DNA from: Agapanthus africanus
Taxonomy: Eukaryota > Streptophyta > Magnoliopsida > Asparagales > Amaryllidaceae
DNA: 64,000 bases
Reading direction: 5' to 3'
Assembly: GCA_030015575.1 (NCBI GenBank)
Contig: CM057339.1
Span: forward strand, 776,008,809 to 776,072,808
Part shown: in pieces, positions 31,425 to 43,349 of the stretch
Layout of the letters: every line of letters begins with the position of its first letter
Numbering within the stretch: position 1 is the first letter of the stretch
Notes under the pieces: model-generated
Told to the model about the DNA's origin: nothing
Seen by the model: the letters and a program-made list of their open reading frames with translations, nothing else
Databases searched by the model: none
Program-made: the position numbers and the translations under genes

Positions 31425-34012
31425 ATCTCCCACTTGCACTCAAGGCTAATTATTGCGATGTCGCATACTCACAGCCCGTGTGATACCGAACACCCAACTC
31501 CTCTACTAGTCAGTCTCACAAAACTCGTTTGCGAAACTATTGGGTTCGAGGAATAGCCTTAGTGAGTGGATCCGCCTTGATGTTTCTTTCTATGTCTCTC
31601 TATATCTCTTGTTCGTGGAGAAAACCTTCTCCCGAAATGAGCAATACCTGTCTTAGAATGTCTGGATGTTTAATGGGACCTAGCTCATAAATGAACTCCA
31701 AATCCAAACTTCTTAGACTGTATCGTCAACTGAACTTAATCAGTATCCTGCGCCATGCCTCCCTCAATATTGCCTTGGACCATCTGTCCAAAATACTGCC
31801 CCTCGTTAGAGGGGAAAAAATATATCTCTGACAACCTCCTTGTCGTCCATGTCACCTTGGAAGCCTGGAATGATAACTGTTTCCCGAATGGGGCTTTCGT
31901 TATCATATCCCTAGAACAGCCACTTATGTTCTAAAACTGCTTCCGACTGTTTCTCCAGGATTGGATCAATGTCAACTTATTGCATCTAGTGCAAGAACAA
32001 CATCTGGTGTGGTACTTGACATCCCATGATTGACTCAATTGCCTGAGCAAGTGATATGCCAATCGTGCACATCCCTCTCCCCTTTAGTCTGTAAGACACC
32101 TTTAGAGAGAGTGACTCCATTACCTGCAGGTACACTACCGTGCCAGGAGTCGTCCATTCTAAATACTCTTAGAATGCTGTCTAAGCACCCTAATTGGGAA
32201 ACCACCTAAATCTAGATCTAAAACCATAGATCTAGTAACCAGTATGTCTGATATAATATCCAAGTCCCATGTGGAGAAACCACTGTGTGACGACCAAAGC
32301 ATAACCGACCGTAGTATAGGAATATCACTTCCTACTCTGTGTATGTCATCCAAATACCATGACATCACACTCTACTACCTTCTCAACAGATCCATCCCTT
32401 ATTCTGATGAAGTCAAACCTATGACTGTCACATCAGAAATTGATGATCTATCTCCGCTATGTCTGCTTTAGTCTATAAATAGACATAAGCTACCTGTCCA
32501 CCAATGCTTCCGCTGCTCCCACTGACTATGACAACCCTCTGGCAGAGTCATATACACGTACACTTCTGAAGCCAGTTCAGAACGATGCTATACTCATCCT
32601 CCTACCGGGTCTCGCAGCCTGGAACAACAGCAATGGCAAGTGTGGGTAAACAAGAACCTCTCTGCCACCGTCCTTGAGGCTACCGGAGTACCTCTCGGGT
32701 GCCTGAGGTTACCCACCGTATCTGCGGAGTGGCCAATGGAATGTCAATCCAGATTGAATCTTTAGGTTCCTTATCAAATCTTCAGTAATCGTTTGCGGTT
32801 CTGGAATCACTTCCAGTTCTACCATACTCCCACTACTGTTTTTCTGAAAAAATCCATTTTTATTAAAACTGTGGCGAGTCTAGAACAATATCACTATTGA
32901 TCTTCCAGATGGTAGAAAATCAACCCTCGTCATAGCCTGGATCAACCCACAAATAGCCATTACAGAAACGTGCCTTTGAGTTATCCAGAGTCTGGTTTTA
33001 AGCATAAACCGGACAACTCCCCGTACCTTAACATCGTTAAGATATGAACTGTTCTATATCCAATATAGAAGCAGAGGCACTGATTTAATTGAACCAGATT
33101 CAAATCATGCAGCTGTCTCCAGTGCATGTCAACTAAATGGAAAAAGGCCGATCAGCGTCACTCAACTTAGGAATGCTTCCAATTATGAGTAACCCGAAAG
33201 AGAAGCAAGTTCTCTTAATCATTACTATCAACTGAATACCATATACAAGTATCTACATATTCGATCAACTTTGAAGAATCCCGATACTTGCAATACCTGG
33301 TTCTCTACTTTATTCAAATACCTATAACTTCTCAAAATTCAGACCCTGTGTTTCCACGAAACACCTGTCTAAAAACTAGAGGAGTCATAAGTAAACCGAA
33401 TATAGTACGAGAACCAACCCCTCTGTCCTGATGGACCCTGGACAACATACAATACTCTGTATAAGTCCCTTGAGTCTGATAACTCATTCACTGTGTGTCG
33501 TAGGTTGAAAACTGTACTTATGGTTAAGAAGAATCACACCGCTGTTTAATGCTCCTTACCTAACCATCCACTGATATAGGTAAATGTCGTAGACATAATT
33601 TCAAAAAGGTATATCTCACTCTATAAAAATAGACGTACAGATATATCAATTTGAAATTGGTGCATAATAGCAGATATTCAAAACCAAATAATTGCCGTCT
33701 GGCAAACAACCCAGGTGACTTCCTCAAATATCACCGATTACAACGAATCCCGATACAATGAGGATGATCACCCAATTCCCAATAACTTACTCCCACTCAT
33801 CATCTGTAAAACCATACAGATGTGAGAATCATACCTGGAAAATACATACCCTGGAGTAAGTGTCTAATCGGGAAATCAGTTTTCCATTAACAGTACACAG
33901 TGAAACTGAAACATTGAAATGTTTCGATGAGGTATCCCGGTATTCCTAGTAATGCCTCTTCCATTATCCAGATTCACAACTGTAACCGTATAATTCTTTG
34001 CCACCTCTCCAA

Positions 34013-34745
34013 ATCCCTTTATATGTCTTTAGTCATTACCTTCTGCACACCCCTTTAGGCCAAATGGTTTTCTTCCTTCCCTACCGTTCGGCACCAGCCT
34101 ATGGTTTGGAAGAAGACTATCCAATAAGCATAATGGGTGTACTGTCCTAATCCTAGGAGCACTCGCAATGCGAGAGAAGGTGAAGATAAAAGAAAACCGA
34201 ATAAACCTTATTCCTATTTCTCCTGAACCAGAATCCATCCCCGAACTAGAACAAGTTCCTTTCGAGTTCGTATATAACCATACGATGGAATATCTAATAA
34301 ACTGTGGATCTTCGTAGTGATACGGAGTGTCCTGGAGAAATACAAAGGTGATTTAGGATTGGCGAAGAAATATTTGGTATGGTCGTGAATAGCAGTCGCA
34401 ATTTATTTTGCCCTCTTACTAATCCCTTTCTTTGTCTTTACTTAATACCTTCTGTACACCGTTTAGGCTAATTGGTATTCTTCATTCCCCACCATTCAGC
34501 ACCAACCTAAGGTTTGGAAGAAGACTATCCAATTTGCGTAATAGGTGTACTATCTCCTAAGCCAAGGAGTACTCGCAATCTGAGAGAGAAGGTAAAAGGA
34601 AATGACAACTGAATAGTCCTATTCGTTTTCTCCAGAACCGGAAACCATCCTCGAATAAATTCCTTCGAGTTTGTATCTAACCATACGATGGTTTTTTCCA
34701 ATGGAAGTGGACGTTCGTAGTAATACGGGGTGTCCCGGAGAAAAA
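34013..34745 (-). repeat. Diverged direct repeat inside the gene-less element
   Basis: Copies at about 34013-34345 and 34422-34745 share GGTTTGGAAGAAGACTATCC, a GGTGTACT block and the ACTCGCAAT...GAGAGAAGGT block, with many substitutions. The duplication is older than the insertion. Confidence 0.7.
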
Positions 34746-35514
34746 GGGTAAAAGTAGGAGTGGCAGAGAGGTCTGCAACTCAGACAATCCAAAAGCCAGT
34801 GTTAAAGAAGGTTCGGTTAATTTTGGTCACCGAGTCATAGTCTTAGGGTCGGGTCAATGGTCGCTGCCGAAGAGAGAGAGAAAAGAAACACTCAGCGTGC
34901 ACTCTAACCTAGATCAGAATGGTTACCAATTTATTTAATCTGGAAACCTCCCACTGTACCTCAAATTCTCCTCCAAACCTGAAAGAAGAATTAGTCGGGG
35001 TCACCCGAGGAGTAAACTAACTCATCAGTGGGAATCGGGATCCAACTATCATTGCATGATAACGTGACGGAATCCGCTCACGTCATCACACTCCAGAAGG
35101 TATGCGCATATCTAGCAAGTTTCAGTTCTTTTGAAACTCCCGATGTGGATTTTTACCCCATGCTATTATGACTTTGACTTTGGCCAACAAATCATAAGTC
35201 ACATGTCAAGTTCTACCCATCATTCTCCAGGTTAATTTGAGCCCACCCGTACATACCCTTGACTTTGGCCAACAAGGTAGTACGACTGTCCCAAACCAAC
35301 GCATTTATCTATGCTGTATATGAATAACCAACAGCTACCAAACACTGTGCCTTGACTTTGACCAACAAACATAGCTTGAATACTATTGACTACCCAAATG
35401 AAACGACGGAGAGCTACGAATGGTTTCTGGCGAAAACCTTTAACGTAAAGAACTTGATATCGTTGAAGGAACGGATAGCTTTTAAAAATATAGTGACGAA
35501 AACCGTTGCTAAAG

Positions 35515-35745
35515 AGGTCACTCCCGGTGAAGGGATCTCGGCTCTTTCCCCGTAGAATGAGGTGCAGGATATTCCAACTGAATACCACGGTGCAAAGCAA
35601 AAGTAATCGGCTATTGTGAAGTCATTGCCCTGACGCAAACTTTTTGTCCAAGGGGTCACTCCCGGTGAAGGGATCTCGGCCCTTGCCTCGTCGACTGAGG
35701 AGCAGGATATCCCAACTGAATACCACGATGCAAAACAAAAGAGAA
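35515..35745 (-). repeat. ~135 bp tandem pair inside the gene-less element
   Basis: Two copies share GTCACTCCCGGTGAAGGGAT, CTCGGC, GAGGTGCAGGATAT and CCAACTGAATACCACG. Confidence 0.75.
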
Positions 35746-36910
35746 TGTCCTTGCAATAACAGCTTTTTGAAAAGTGTTCCAACAACATCAGAATAGGTTT
35801 GTTTTAACTTTCATTGATCCGAATCAATACAGTCCCATCAATTGATCACACCACATAGAACGAAAATATACTGATGTACGTATATGCCATCCGCATTCGC
35901 CACTGGGTCCCGTCATTACCCGTTAGGTTAGCTAACTAACGACAGAGCGGGGACTGGACTAGCGCGGATGTAAAACATATACAACATCTACTAATATATA
36001 TACCAATATATAATATTTAGCTCAAGGCGTGATAAAAATGCAACATCACAGAAATGTACAGCATCACAGAACAATACAGATATCTGGGATCCCCGGGTTT
36101 CACAGAGCCACTACTGAAACCCGACGTTCCCCTGGTCGTGTGGATAGCCTGTGCAATGAAATCCTAGACCCCTACGGGCGCGGCAAGTTACCCGCCAAAA
36201 CCTGAAGCGAGGCAGCCCCCTTCAGCACCGTGAATGGACCACCCGGCACTCCACGGAATCCAGCAACTTGGGCATCCCTCCTGGGTCAACCTGTACCCCC
36301 TACGAGTGCGGCGAATAGCCCGCCAATCCCAGAGTGAAGCCCCCTCCGTCTCAATGCCATGAGATGCGGGCTTGTTGCCTTCTAGAACCCGGCTATCCGT
36401 GCACCCCTCCTTGGGGTAATCCTAGTACAGAATGTAAAATATACATACAATGGGTACATCGACCGCAACCTGGTCGTGCCCCAAAATAATAATACAAACA
36501 GGCAGTGACGGCAGTCCACATGTCGGACCCTCGCCTTGCAATATCAAATGTACATAATACAACAAAACTGTACTACCACTGCAACCAGGCTATCCCCCAC
36601 GACCGATCCGCAACGTCACAGCATAACATAAAACATCAACGTGAAAGTCACGTTCGCAAATCCGTCTAACCGGGCCATAGCAGTTAGACAGGATTTACCG
36701 ATCGAGTGACATTCACGGTCGCAGATATAATGTAAATACTGTGAAATAATGTGTTTAAAATATCCGATCGATCAAATTTACCAAATGGGCCCCCAAGTAC
36801 TACTGTAGCACATCAAGAAATTCTGGGCCCAAACAAAGTATACCAAAACCCCTATTTTCAGCCCCCAAGCCCACTGCAAAAAAATGACGACATGAATCCA
36901 CATTCCTGCG

Positions 36911-36951
36911 GCGGAACCGCGGCCAAAGAGGGGTTATGGCTGCGGTTCCGC
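36911..36951 (-). other. Strong hairpin near the 5' end of the gene-less element's RNA
   Basis: Arms GCGGAACCGCGGCC (36911-36924) and GGCTGCGGTTCCGC (36938-36951) pair at 13 of 14 positions around a 13-base loop. It lies about 200 bases after the primer-binding site in element direction, where packaging or dimerisation signals lie in LTR elements. Confidence 0.6.
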
Positions 36952-37147
36952 GGTCGTACGGAAGGATCAGGGCACCAAATTTTTCCAGTGTTCTTACGAC
37001 TTTCAGTACATCACTTTTCTACAACCTGAAAAAATTTTCGAGCCAGGAAAAATTCGACAGAAAACTGATGTGAAGAAAACGCGGGTTTTTGGAATTTTGG
37101 TCGATCGGAAATGCAAACACATTAAACAAAGCTAGACAATGTTAATG

Positions 37148-37165
37148 GCGAGGCTCTGAAACCAC
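37148..37165 (-). other. Primer-binding site of the gene-less element
   Basis: The - strand reads TGGTTTCAGAGCCTCGCC directly after the 5' LTR end, resembling the TGGTATCAGAGC complement of initiator tRNA-Met. Confidence 0.8.
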
Positions 37166-39378
37166 TGTAAGTGCACGGCGGCGCCCCGGCCGTCAATCCG
37201 ACGCCAAAATGCGGAAGCGTAAAACTTTAATTTTGCAAACTAGCAAACCGGCACCACCACGCACTAAATACCCGGATCGGGCCATTAAACTAGATCTAGC
37301 TAACTACAAGACGGGTTAGAGATATACCGAGCGATCCGTGTCCTTCGGTCTTCTCGTCGTCGTCCCGATCTCTCGCGGAAACTCCGGTCGTCGCCTCCTC
37401 GCCGGAAGGGCACCACATCGCCTGCATCTTTTACGGGCTCTCACCTCAGTACCGAGGCAACTCGGGCACGAAGCTGGCAAGTCGACGCGCCCAAGATTTG
37501 CTGTAGAATGTAGTGTAGAGGTTATGTCTCATATGGGGGTTTTGTTGCCATGGAGGATGGAGGAGGAGGTTGGGAAAATTGGTGCTTTCAATTTTCTAGC
37601 AAGAAGAATATGAGATGAAGAATTCCTCACATAACAAAATAAACTCTCTCATTCTCACTCCCTCAAAATGGCCGGCCTCTCATCAAGTGAGAAATGGTGG
37701 TGGAGGGCAAACATAATACAAGAGGGAGGTGAGTGTAGGAAAAGAGAATGGGTGACCACACCCCCAAGCAATGATAACCATCTCAAATCAATTCCTAATC
37801 AACTCAAATCACCATGAATGCAAGAAATGATGATGGAAAAGAATGGTATCAAAAGATGCTCTCATAATTAATCCATATGCAAGAAACCCCTCCACATATG
37901 TTATTTGCAAACTTGCAAATAACACCCTCCATCAAAATGTCCGGCCGTGAAAGAACAAAGGAAAACCGGCCGGAACGGAATGCAAACTGGCAACTCCAGA
38001 AAACTGGTCCCGTAATAAATTACAGGAAAACCCCGATACTGTGCATACACACCCGCATCTGTATTTCGATTGGATACAAATGCAATGAGACAAAATCTAC
38101 ACAGTACTATACTAGGATCCGGCTTAAACCAAAGCCGGCTAGTATTATCTGTCCGATCCTGATCCGTGCAATACCGCACGTATCTAATCGAACCCTGCCA
38201 TATATCCATACGGCCACTAGTACAAACCGTCCGATCCTGATCCATGCAATACCGCACGTATCTGATCGGACCCTGCCATATCTCCATACGGCCTCTATAG
38301 CGTTTCGCCCGAAAGCTTGAGTAACTGTAAGTGTGGTGGACTCTAAAGACTCGTCAATACTATGGATGTGGATTTAACCTCTAGCACGTCAGAGGTATAA
38401 GCCAATACATGACGGGCCACCAGCTATTGACCAAAAAGGACGTCGATGAGCGAACTCATCCTGACACCCTACTGAGCCTGTCAGTGACAATATCCGTACA
38501 GTCCGGTCCGTTCGTCTATGAGCATCGCATGGCGGGCCTAGGGGGTTGGTAAAAGTCAGACCCCCAAAAGCGGTACAAGTCGTGTCGGAGTGTAGCCCAG
38601 AACACCCTGAGATACTACTGGAATACCTACCAGTAAATCTCCTGCCTTGGCCAAGGACTTCGTGTAATGGCTCTCCTAGACACAGCGCGACCTCACCCCC
38701 AATACCGGGAGAGACGAACCCCTGAAGATCCACTCACTGCCTCCATGTGGCTCGGGACTGTACCCAACTAAAACCTGTTTGCACGTCTCCTTTGAGCGTG
38801 GTAGGGTAGTAATCAAAGTACAGTGGGAACTCACACGAGACAAATGACGATCCTCAGGTCGATGAACTAACCTGTACACATGTCACTAGGGAACTGCTAT
38901 CTGACGTCAGGTATAAGACCAACTAGCATGTTCCCGGCGAGTCCTGTCCGGTGTACTCATATCCCAATGAGCACCTGTATACATCTTAGGTGAACCAACT
39001 GACACCAGTGGCTTGTGAGACCGGCCACCGCCCCTCGTCGGGGTCTCGACTGTATACACTAGTCTACTCTGGAGAATCGATGCCCTGTCTCGAAACTCCC
39101 ACGACTAGGGACCTTTTAAGGATGTGCTTATAGACTACCAGCTCCCACGTATAGGATCGCCCTCATACTGCTGGCAGTCAAGCAAGAATCCTAGGGGCTC
39201 TATCAACGTGTAATAGCGACCTGTAAGGTCACCTAAAGCAGTACACGATGATAAAGGTAAACCAGATAGCATACTATCATCTCGAGTAAGACTGTCCTAC
39301 CGGGATAGGTCCTCCCTCAATCATTCCAATCACGTGCCTGTGATCCAATAATTGACTCTGAGGGCACTATCTCCAACA
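37166..39378 (-). repeat. 5' LTR of the gene-less element
   Basis: This is the partner of 29215-31424, with the same TGTAAGTGCACGG and ATCTCCAACA edges. It is followed by CAGTG and by Tat-A's 172 bp array. Confidence 0.92.
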
Positions 39379-40144
39379 CAGTGAACCCGTGTGAAGCATC
39401 CAGAGCGGAGCCTAGTCCTCACCGAACACGGCAGTGAACCCGTGGGAAGCATCCAGAGCAAAATTCCTGGCTACGTGGAACGCATATTATGTCACTTCTG
39501 ACCCCGTGGAAAACGTCCAGAGCGGATCCTGGTCCTCGCAGAGCATGGATGTGAACCCGTGTGAAGCATCCAGAGTAGAGCCTGGTCCTTGCCGAACATG
39601 GCAGTGAACCCGTAGGAAGCATCTAGAGCAAAATTCCTGGCTATGTGGAACGCGGATTATATCACTTCTGACCCCGTGGAAAATGTCCAGAGCGGATCCT
39701 GGTCCTCGCAGAGCACGGCAGTGAATCCGTGTGAAGCATCCAGAACAGAGCCTGGTCCTCGCCGAACACAGCAGTGAACCCGTGGGAAGCATCCAGAGCA
39801 AAATTCCTGGCTATGTGGAACGCGGATTATGTCACTTCTGACCCCGTGGAAAACGTCTAGAGCGGATCCTGGTCCTCGCAGAGCACGGCAGTGAACCCGT
39901 GTGATGTATCCAGAGCGGAGCCTGGTCCTCGCAGAACACGGCAGTGAACCCGTAGGAAGCATCCAGAGCAAAATTCCTGGCTATATGGAACGCGGATTAT
40001 GTCACTTCTGACCCCGTGGAAAACGTCCAGAGCGAATCCTGGTCCTCGCAGAGCACGGCAATGACCCCGTGTGAAGCATCCAGAGCAGAGCCTGGTCCTC
40101 GCCGAACACGGCAGTGAACCCGTAGGAAGCATCCAGAGCAAACA
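39379..40144 (+). repeat. 172 bp tandem repeat, second part
   Basis: This continues the array at 28925-29214, with about four and a half further units. Recurrent pieces are CAGTGAACCCGTGTGAAGCA, CCAGAGCGGATCCTGGTCCT and GAACGCGGATTATGTCAC. Long ORFs run through several frames because the unit lacks stops. I do not call them genes. Confidence 0.85.
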
Positions 40145-40705
40145 TCGGACTGTGGAGTCCTTAAATCCACGGACTATGATGTCCTTAACCTCGACCGTGA
40201 CATCTTAAAACTAACATCGGACTGTGAGGTCCTTAAACTCACGGACTATGACGTCCTTAATCTCGACCGTGATGTCTTAAAACTAACAATGGACCGTAAT
40301 GTCCTTAAACTAATTTTACCTTAGTTCAAGGGTACAACTCTTCACTCCTTTGATATTTTTCGTTGTAATTCCTCAACGTCTTCAAAGAGGTGACGGGTCC
40401 CGACAACCACATATTTCACGGACTGTGGGGTCCTTAAATCCACGGACTATGATGTCCTTAACCTCAACCGTGATGTCTTAAAACTAACATCGGACTGTGA
40501 GGTCCTTAAACTCATGGACTATGATGTCCTTAACCTCGACCGTAATGTCTTAAAACTAACAATTGGACTGTGAAGTCCTTAAACTCATGGACTATGATGT
40601 CCTTAATCTCGACCGTGATGTCTTAAAACTAACAACGGACTGTGGAGTCCTTAAACCCATGGACTATGATGTCCTTAACCTCGAACGCAATGTCTTTAAA
40701 CTACG
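40145..40705 (+). repeat. 72 bp GGAC...GTCC repeats with an LTR-like spacer
   Basis: Arrays of the same 72 bp unit as in the LTR at 16771. They are split at about 40311-40420 by a spacer with CAAGGGTACA, TTCGTTGTAATTCCTCAACG, TCTTCAAAGAGGTGACGGG and CCCGACAACCAC, which also occurs in the LTR at 16681-16790. The whole module is thus present both in the LTR and in the 3' region. Confidence 0.8.
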
Positions 40706-41180
40706 GTATCCTGGAAAACGTCCAGAGTGGAGCCTGGTCCTCGCAGAACATGGCAGTAAACCCGTGGGAAGCATCCAGAGCAACTCCTAGCTCCGTGAAA
40801 TGCAGATAGGGACAATTTCATCCATCACTTGCGGGTCCTCACGACTCGTAAGGAAGTAAATTCTCTTGTGAGATCCTTATGACTTTCAAGAGAAAACACA
40901 CTTGGGAATCCTCACAATTCTTAAGGAGAAATTACACCTACGGGATCCTCTCGACCGGTAGGGAGAAAATTCTTTATGAGACCCTCACGGCTCATAAAGT
41001 TGAAAAGTCTTTGGTGACAGATCCTAACCCTGTTTTCTAAGCCATCACCGCCTTACAAAGAGCCCAAGACTGACAGCTACGTACTATCTACAGACCGCAC
41101 TTGCTAAAATCACATGGCAAACAACACAGTAAGAAAGAAGAAAGCAGAGAGATGGCACAAGACATTACGAAGAACGTGTA
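40706..41180 (+). repeat. Hairpin chain and unique block of Tat-A 3' region
   Basis: A remnant 172 bp unit is followed at 40830-41040 by loop-conserved hairpins (CTTGGGAATCCTCACAATTC and CTACGGGATCCTCTCGACCG types). From 41040 to 41180 there is unique AT-rich sequence with no signal beyond the antisense polyadenylation site. Confidence 0.65.
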
Positions 41181-41183
41181 TCT

Positions 41184-41189
41184 TTTATT
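41184..41189 (-). terminator. Polyadenylation signal of the Tat-A antisense gene
   Basis: On the - strand this is AATAAA in the context TTCATGAATAAAAGA, 88 bases after the end of the antisense ORF. The same context is found in Tat-B at 48318. Confidence 0.65.
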
Positions 41190-41277
41190 CATGAATGCGA
41201 TTGGGTACAAAATATATCATATGAAAGAATAAAAGAACAAATACATTTTATTCAAAATTATAAATGGTACAAAATTT

Positions 41278-41987
41278 TTATTGAGAGGAAAGCGCTTTCA
41301 ATAATCCAGTCAGCCGCTCGCGCACTTCCCTCAGCCCCTCTTTCTGATCAGCTGCCGCGGCCAACTTCGCTGCGACCTGGGCTCGCTGCTGCAAGTATGA
41401 TGAGAGTTGTCCCTCGACGGCCCGCTGAGCTGCTTCACGATTTTGTGTATCTCGCTCAGCGACGTCGAGCTTCTGCCTCAATGTTAACCCATCAGAGATA
41501 CATCGCAGAAGGCCTTCGAAGATAACTTTCAATTGGGCAGCATTCGCGTTGACCTCAGCATGCAGTCGAGCAGACTCGCCTGAAGTTTCTTTACATTCCC
41601 TTTGCTTTAAATTCACTTCTTGTTCAAGATGGCGGAAGTAAGAAGTACTCAGCTCGATCCATGCAGCCCACTGAGTGCTCATAGCCAGAATCTCAGGTGC
41701 GGGACGCCTAAGCTCAAGCTCATGCAAGCAAGCCTCGATTTCCTTGCAGCGATTAACCCAAGACTCAACGACGCCCTCACCATGAAAGTTCATGAGCTCC
41801 TCCAGCATAGGGTTAACCTCTGCGGCAAAATCCGCAGCAGATGTAGGAGCCTCTGCATCAAACTCCTCGATATATTCGCTCAGCATGCGTAGACTGGTCA
41901 CATCACCTTTGGATGACGGATGCCTGGAAAAAGGCCCTGCCAGCATTATAATGCGAGACTCGAACGGGGCTGGAGTCGATGTGATCG
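41278..41987 (-). CDS. Antisense extra ORF of Tat-A, C-terminal coiled-coil exon (partial gene)
   Basis: About 236 codons read on the - strand, opposite to gag-pol. The first part (AITSTPAPFESRIIMLAGPF, LSEYIEEFDAEAPTS, FAAEVNPMLEELMNFHGEG) is acidic. The rest is a long coiled coil, including ARLHAEVNANAAQLKVIFEG, LRQKLDVAERDTQNREAAQR and VEGQLSSYLQQRAQVAAKLA, ending LTGLLKALSSQ. A TTTTGCAG acceptor-like site precedes it, and further donor- and acceptor-like sites lie up to 42220, so the gene is probably spliced. Tat-B was inserted at 42280, inside this gene. The C-terminus is clearly homologous to the ORF at 47803-48214. I recognise no known domain. Extra antisense ORFs in the 3' region are known from some Tat elements. 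Confidence 0.6.
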
Positions 41988-42274
41988 CTGCAAAATAGAT
42001 CATAGTCAGATGTCGGCTCAGGAAATAAAGAAAATACATTAAAAAAATAGAGTCTACCATATCGGCTGCAGCAGGGGGCAGAGCAGGGAGTACTGGTGGC
42101 GCAACAACGGTCTTGTCCCCACTTCAATTCATAAGGCTATAAACAATATGAAGAAGAGTTAGCAGTAATGCGACAGCCCGTTGAAGAAAAGGACGTCATT
42201 TAGAGAAAATACTCACCTATATCGGCAGGTGGACTAATCTTTGACAAGAAGGAGAAGTGTGGGTGCAGCACCTG

Positions 42275-42279
42275 GTACA
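42275..42279. repeat. Left flank (target duplication) of Tat-B
   Basis: GTACA abuts the outer end of the Tat-B 3' LTR. The matching copy is expected beyond 64000, so the duplication cannot be confirmed here. Confidence 0.4.
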
Positions 42280-42839
42280 TGTTCACCACCGGAAGCCGGG
42301 AAGACTGGACGTCTTGCCTGAATCTGGGGGCAGATGCTAATTGGTGCTATTCGTCCACCTCTCCGAAGATGCTAAGTTGATTTATGGCACCGTGTATCGA
42401 AGGTTTAAACGGATGCGGTCGATGTAGCAGACTTCGTCAGATTCCCCCTCATTTGAGGGGGTTTTGATTGTGGGGACGCTCTTCCCTGCAGGCGCAAGCC
42501 CCTGCAGTTAATTACGCTACCGCATCGCGGTAACAATTTTCTCCTTCTCCATCTGGTCACTTCGTGTCATGGGTGTTTGTTTTGTGTTTGGTTGCCCGTG
42601 GATTGTATACGGAGACTAAGTTATGTTGTCGCCCATAGGGCGCGGACTAGTCTAAATCCGTATCTTTCTTAGATTTGGGTTTGGGGGGTTTTGTGTTTAA
42701 GGATACGTTAGCCTTATTTGAGGCTAAAATCAACTTAAACGTTAGTTAAGGATACGTTAGTCTAATTTTAGACTAAGATCAACTTAACGGGATCGTTTAG
42801 ATTCGACAAGAGAGCAGTTGGGCTCTGTTGTTTAGTTTA

Positions 42840-43100
42840 GTGACGTCGCGGTCGATAAGTAGTTTAAGGACATTGCGGTCCAATGCTAGTTTTAAGACAT
42901 TGCGGTCAAGGTTAAGGACATCATAGTCCATGGATTTAAAGACTCCACAGTCCATCGTTAGTTTTAAGACATCGCGGTCAAGGTTAAGGACATCACAGTC
43001 CATGAGTTTAAGGACCCCACAGTCCATTGTTAGTTTTAAGACATCACAGCCAAGGTTAAGGGCATCATAGTCTATGAGTTTAAGGACCCCACAGTCCGTG
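42840..43100 (-). repeat. 72 bp repeats in the Tat-B 3' LTR
   Basis: The same unit as at 16771-17150, on the opposite strand, with GGACTATGATGTCC and GGACTGTGGAGTCC sub-units. About three and a half units. Followed by the TTGGGACCCGTCACCTCTTT module (43105-43205). Confidence 0.85.
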
Positions 43101-43349
43101 AAATGTATGGTCGTTGGGACCCGTCACCTCTTTGAAGACGTTGAGGAATTACAACGACAAATATCAAAAGAGTGAAGAGATGTACTCTTGAACCAAGGTA
43201 GATTAAATGATCTGTACCCCAATTTGGAACCAAGACCAATTAATTATATTATGAGCCCGTTGGCTTAGTTAAGTCTGAATTGAGGACTTATGGCCTTCTT
43301 GGGCTAAGTCCAATCAGGTTTGGAATATTGGCCCTCTGTTGGTCCATTG

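Larger units (their letters stand above)
31425..37147 (-). other. Non-coding interior of the gene-less element
   Basis: No ORF exceeds noise and no gag or pol motif is seen in any frame. It contains diverged internal direct repeats (about 34013-34345 and 34422-34745), three ~90 base copies with CTTGACTTTGGCCAACAA (35168, 35258, 35350), and a ~135 base tandem pair with GTCACTCCCGGTGAAGGGAT (35515 and 35653). Near 36911-36951 is a strong hairpin. The interior presumably holds only signals for packaging and replication. Confidence 0.75.
29215..39378 (-). mobile_element. Large LTR retrotransposon derivative without genes (LARD type)
   Basis: Two 2.2 kb LTRs (29215-31424 and 37166-39378) flank 5.7 kb with no gag, pol or other recognisable gene. 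Orientation is - strand: next to the right LTR, the - strand reads TGGTTTCAGAGCCTCGCC, a Met-tRNA-like primer-binding site, and next to the left LTR it reads AAGTGGGAGAT followed by TGTTGGAGATAG, a polypurine tract and LTR start of the kind common in plant Copia elements. Flanks CAGTA and CAGTG match at four of five bases. The LTRs differ by a few tens of bases by eye, so the insertion is fairly young. It depends on another element's enzymes. Confidence 0.88.
847..42279 (+). mobile_element. Tat-A: Ty3/gypsy Tat-lineage retrotransposon, interrupted, 3' LTR outside window
   Basis: The parts in order are: 5' LTR 847-17693 (with two nested elements), primer-binding region at 17694, gag, protease, RT, RNase H, archaeal-type RNase H and integrase to about 27030, then a long repeat-rich 3' region with an antisense gene end. 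The LTR starts TGTTCCCT and ends AGGGAAACA, near-perfect terminal inverted repeats. The five bases to the left are GACCT; the matching target duplication is out of view. The element is nested inside an older gag and is itself interrupted by four later insertions. It is broken, with well over ten breaks. Removing the nested DNA leaves roughly 18.5 kb of Tat-A sequence in the window. Confidence 0.85.
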
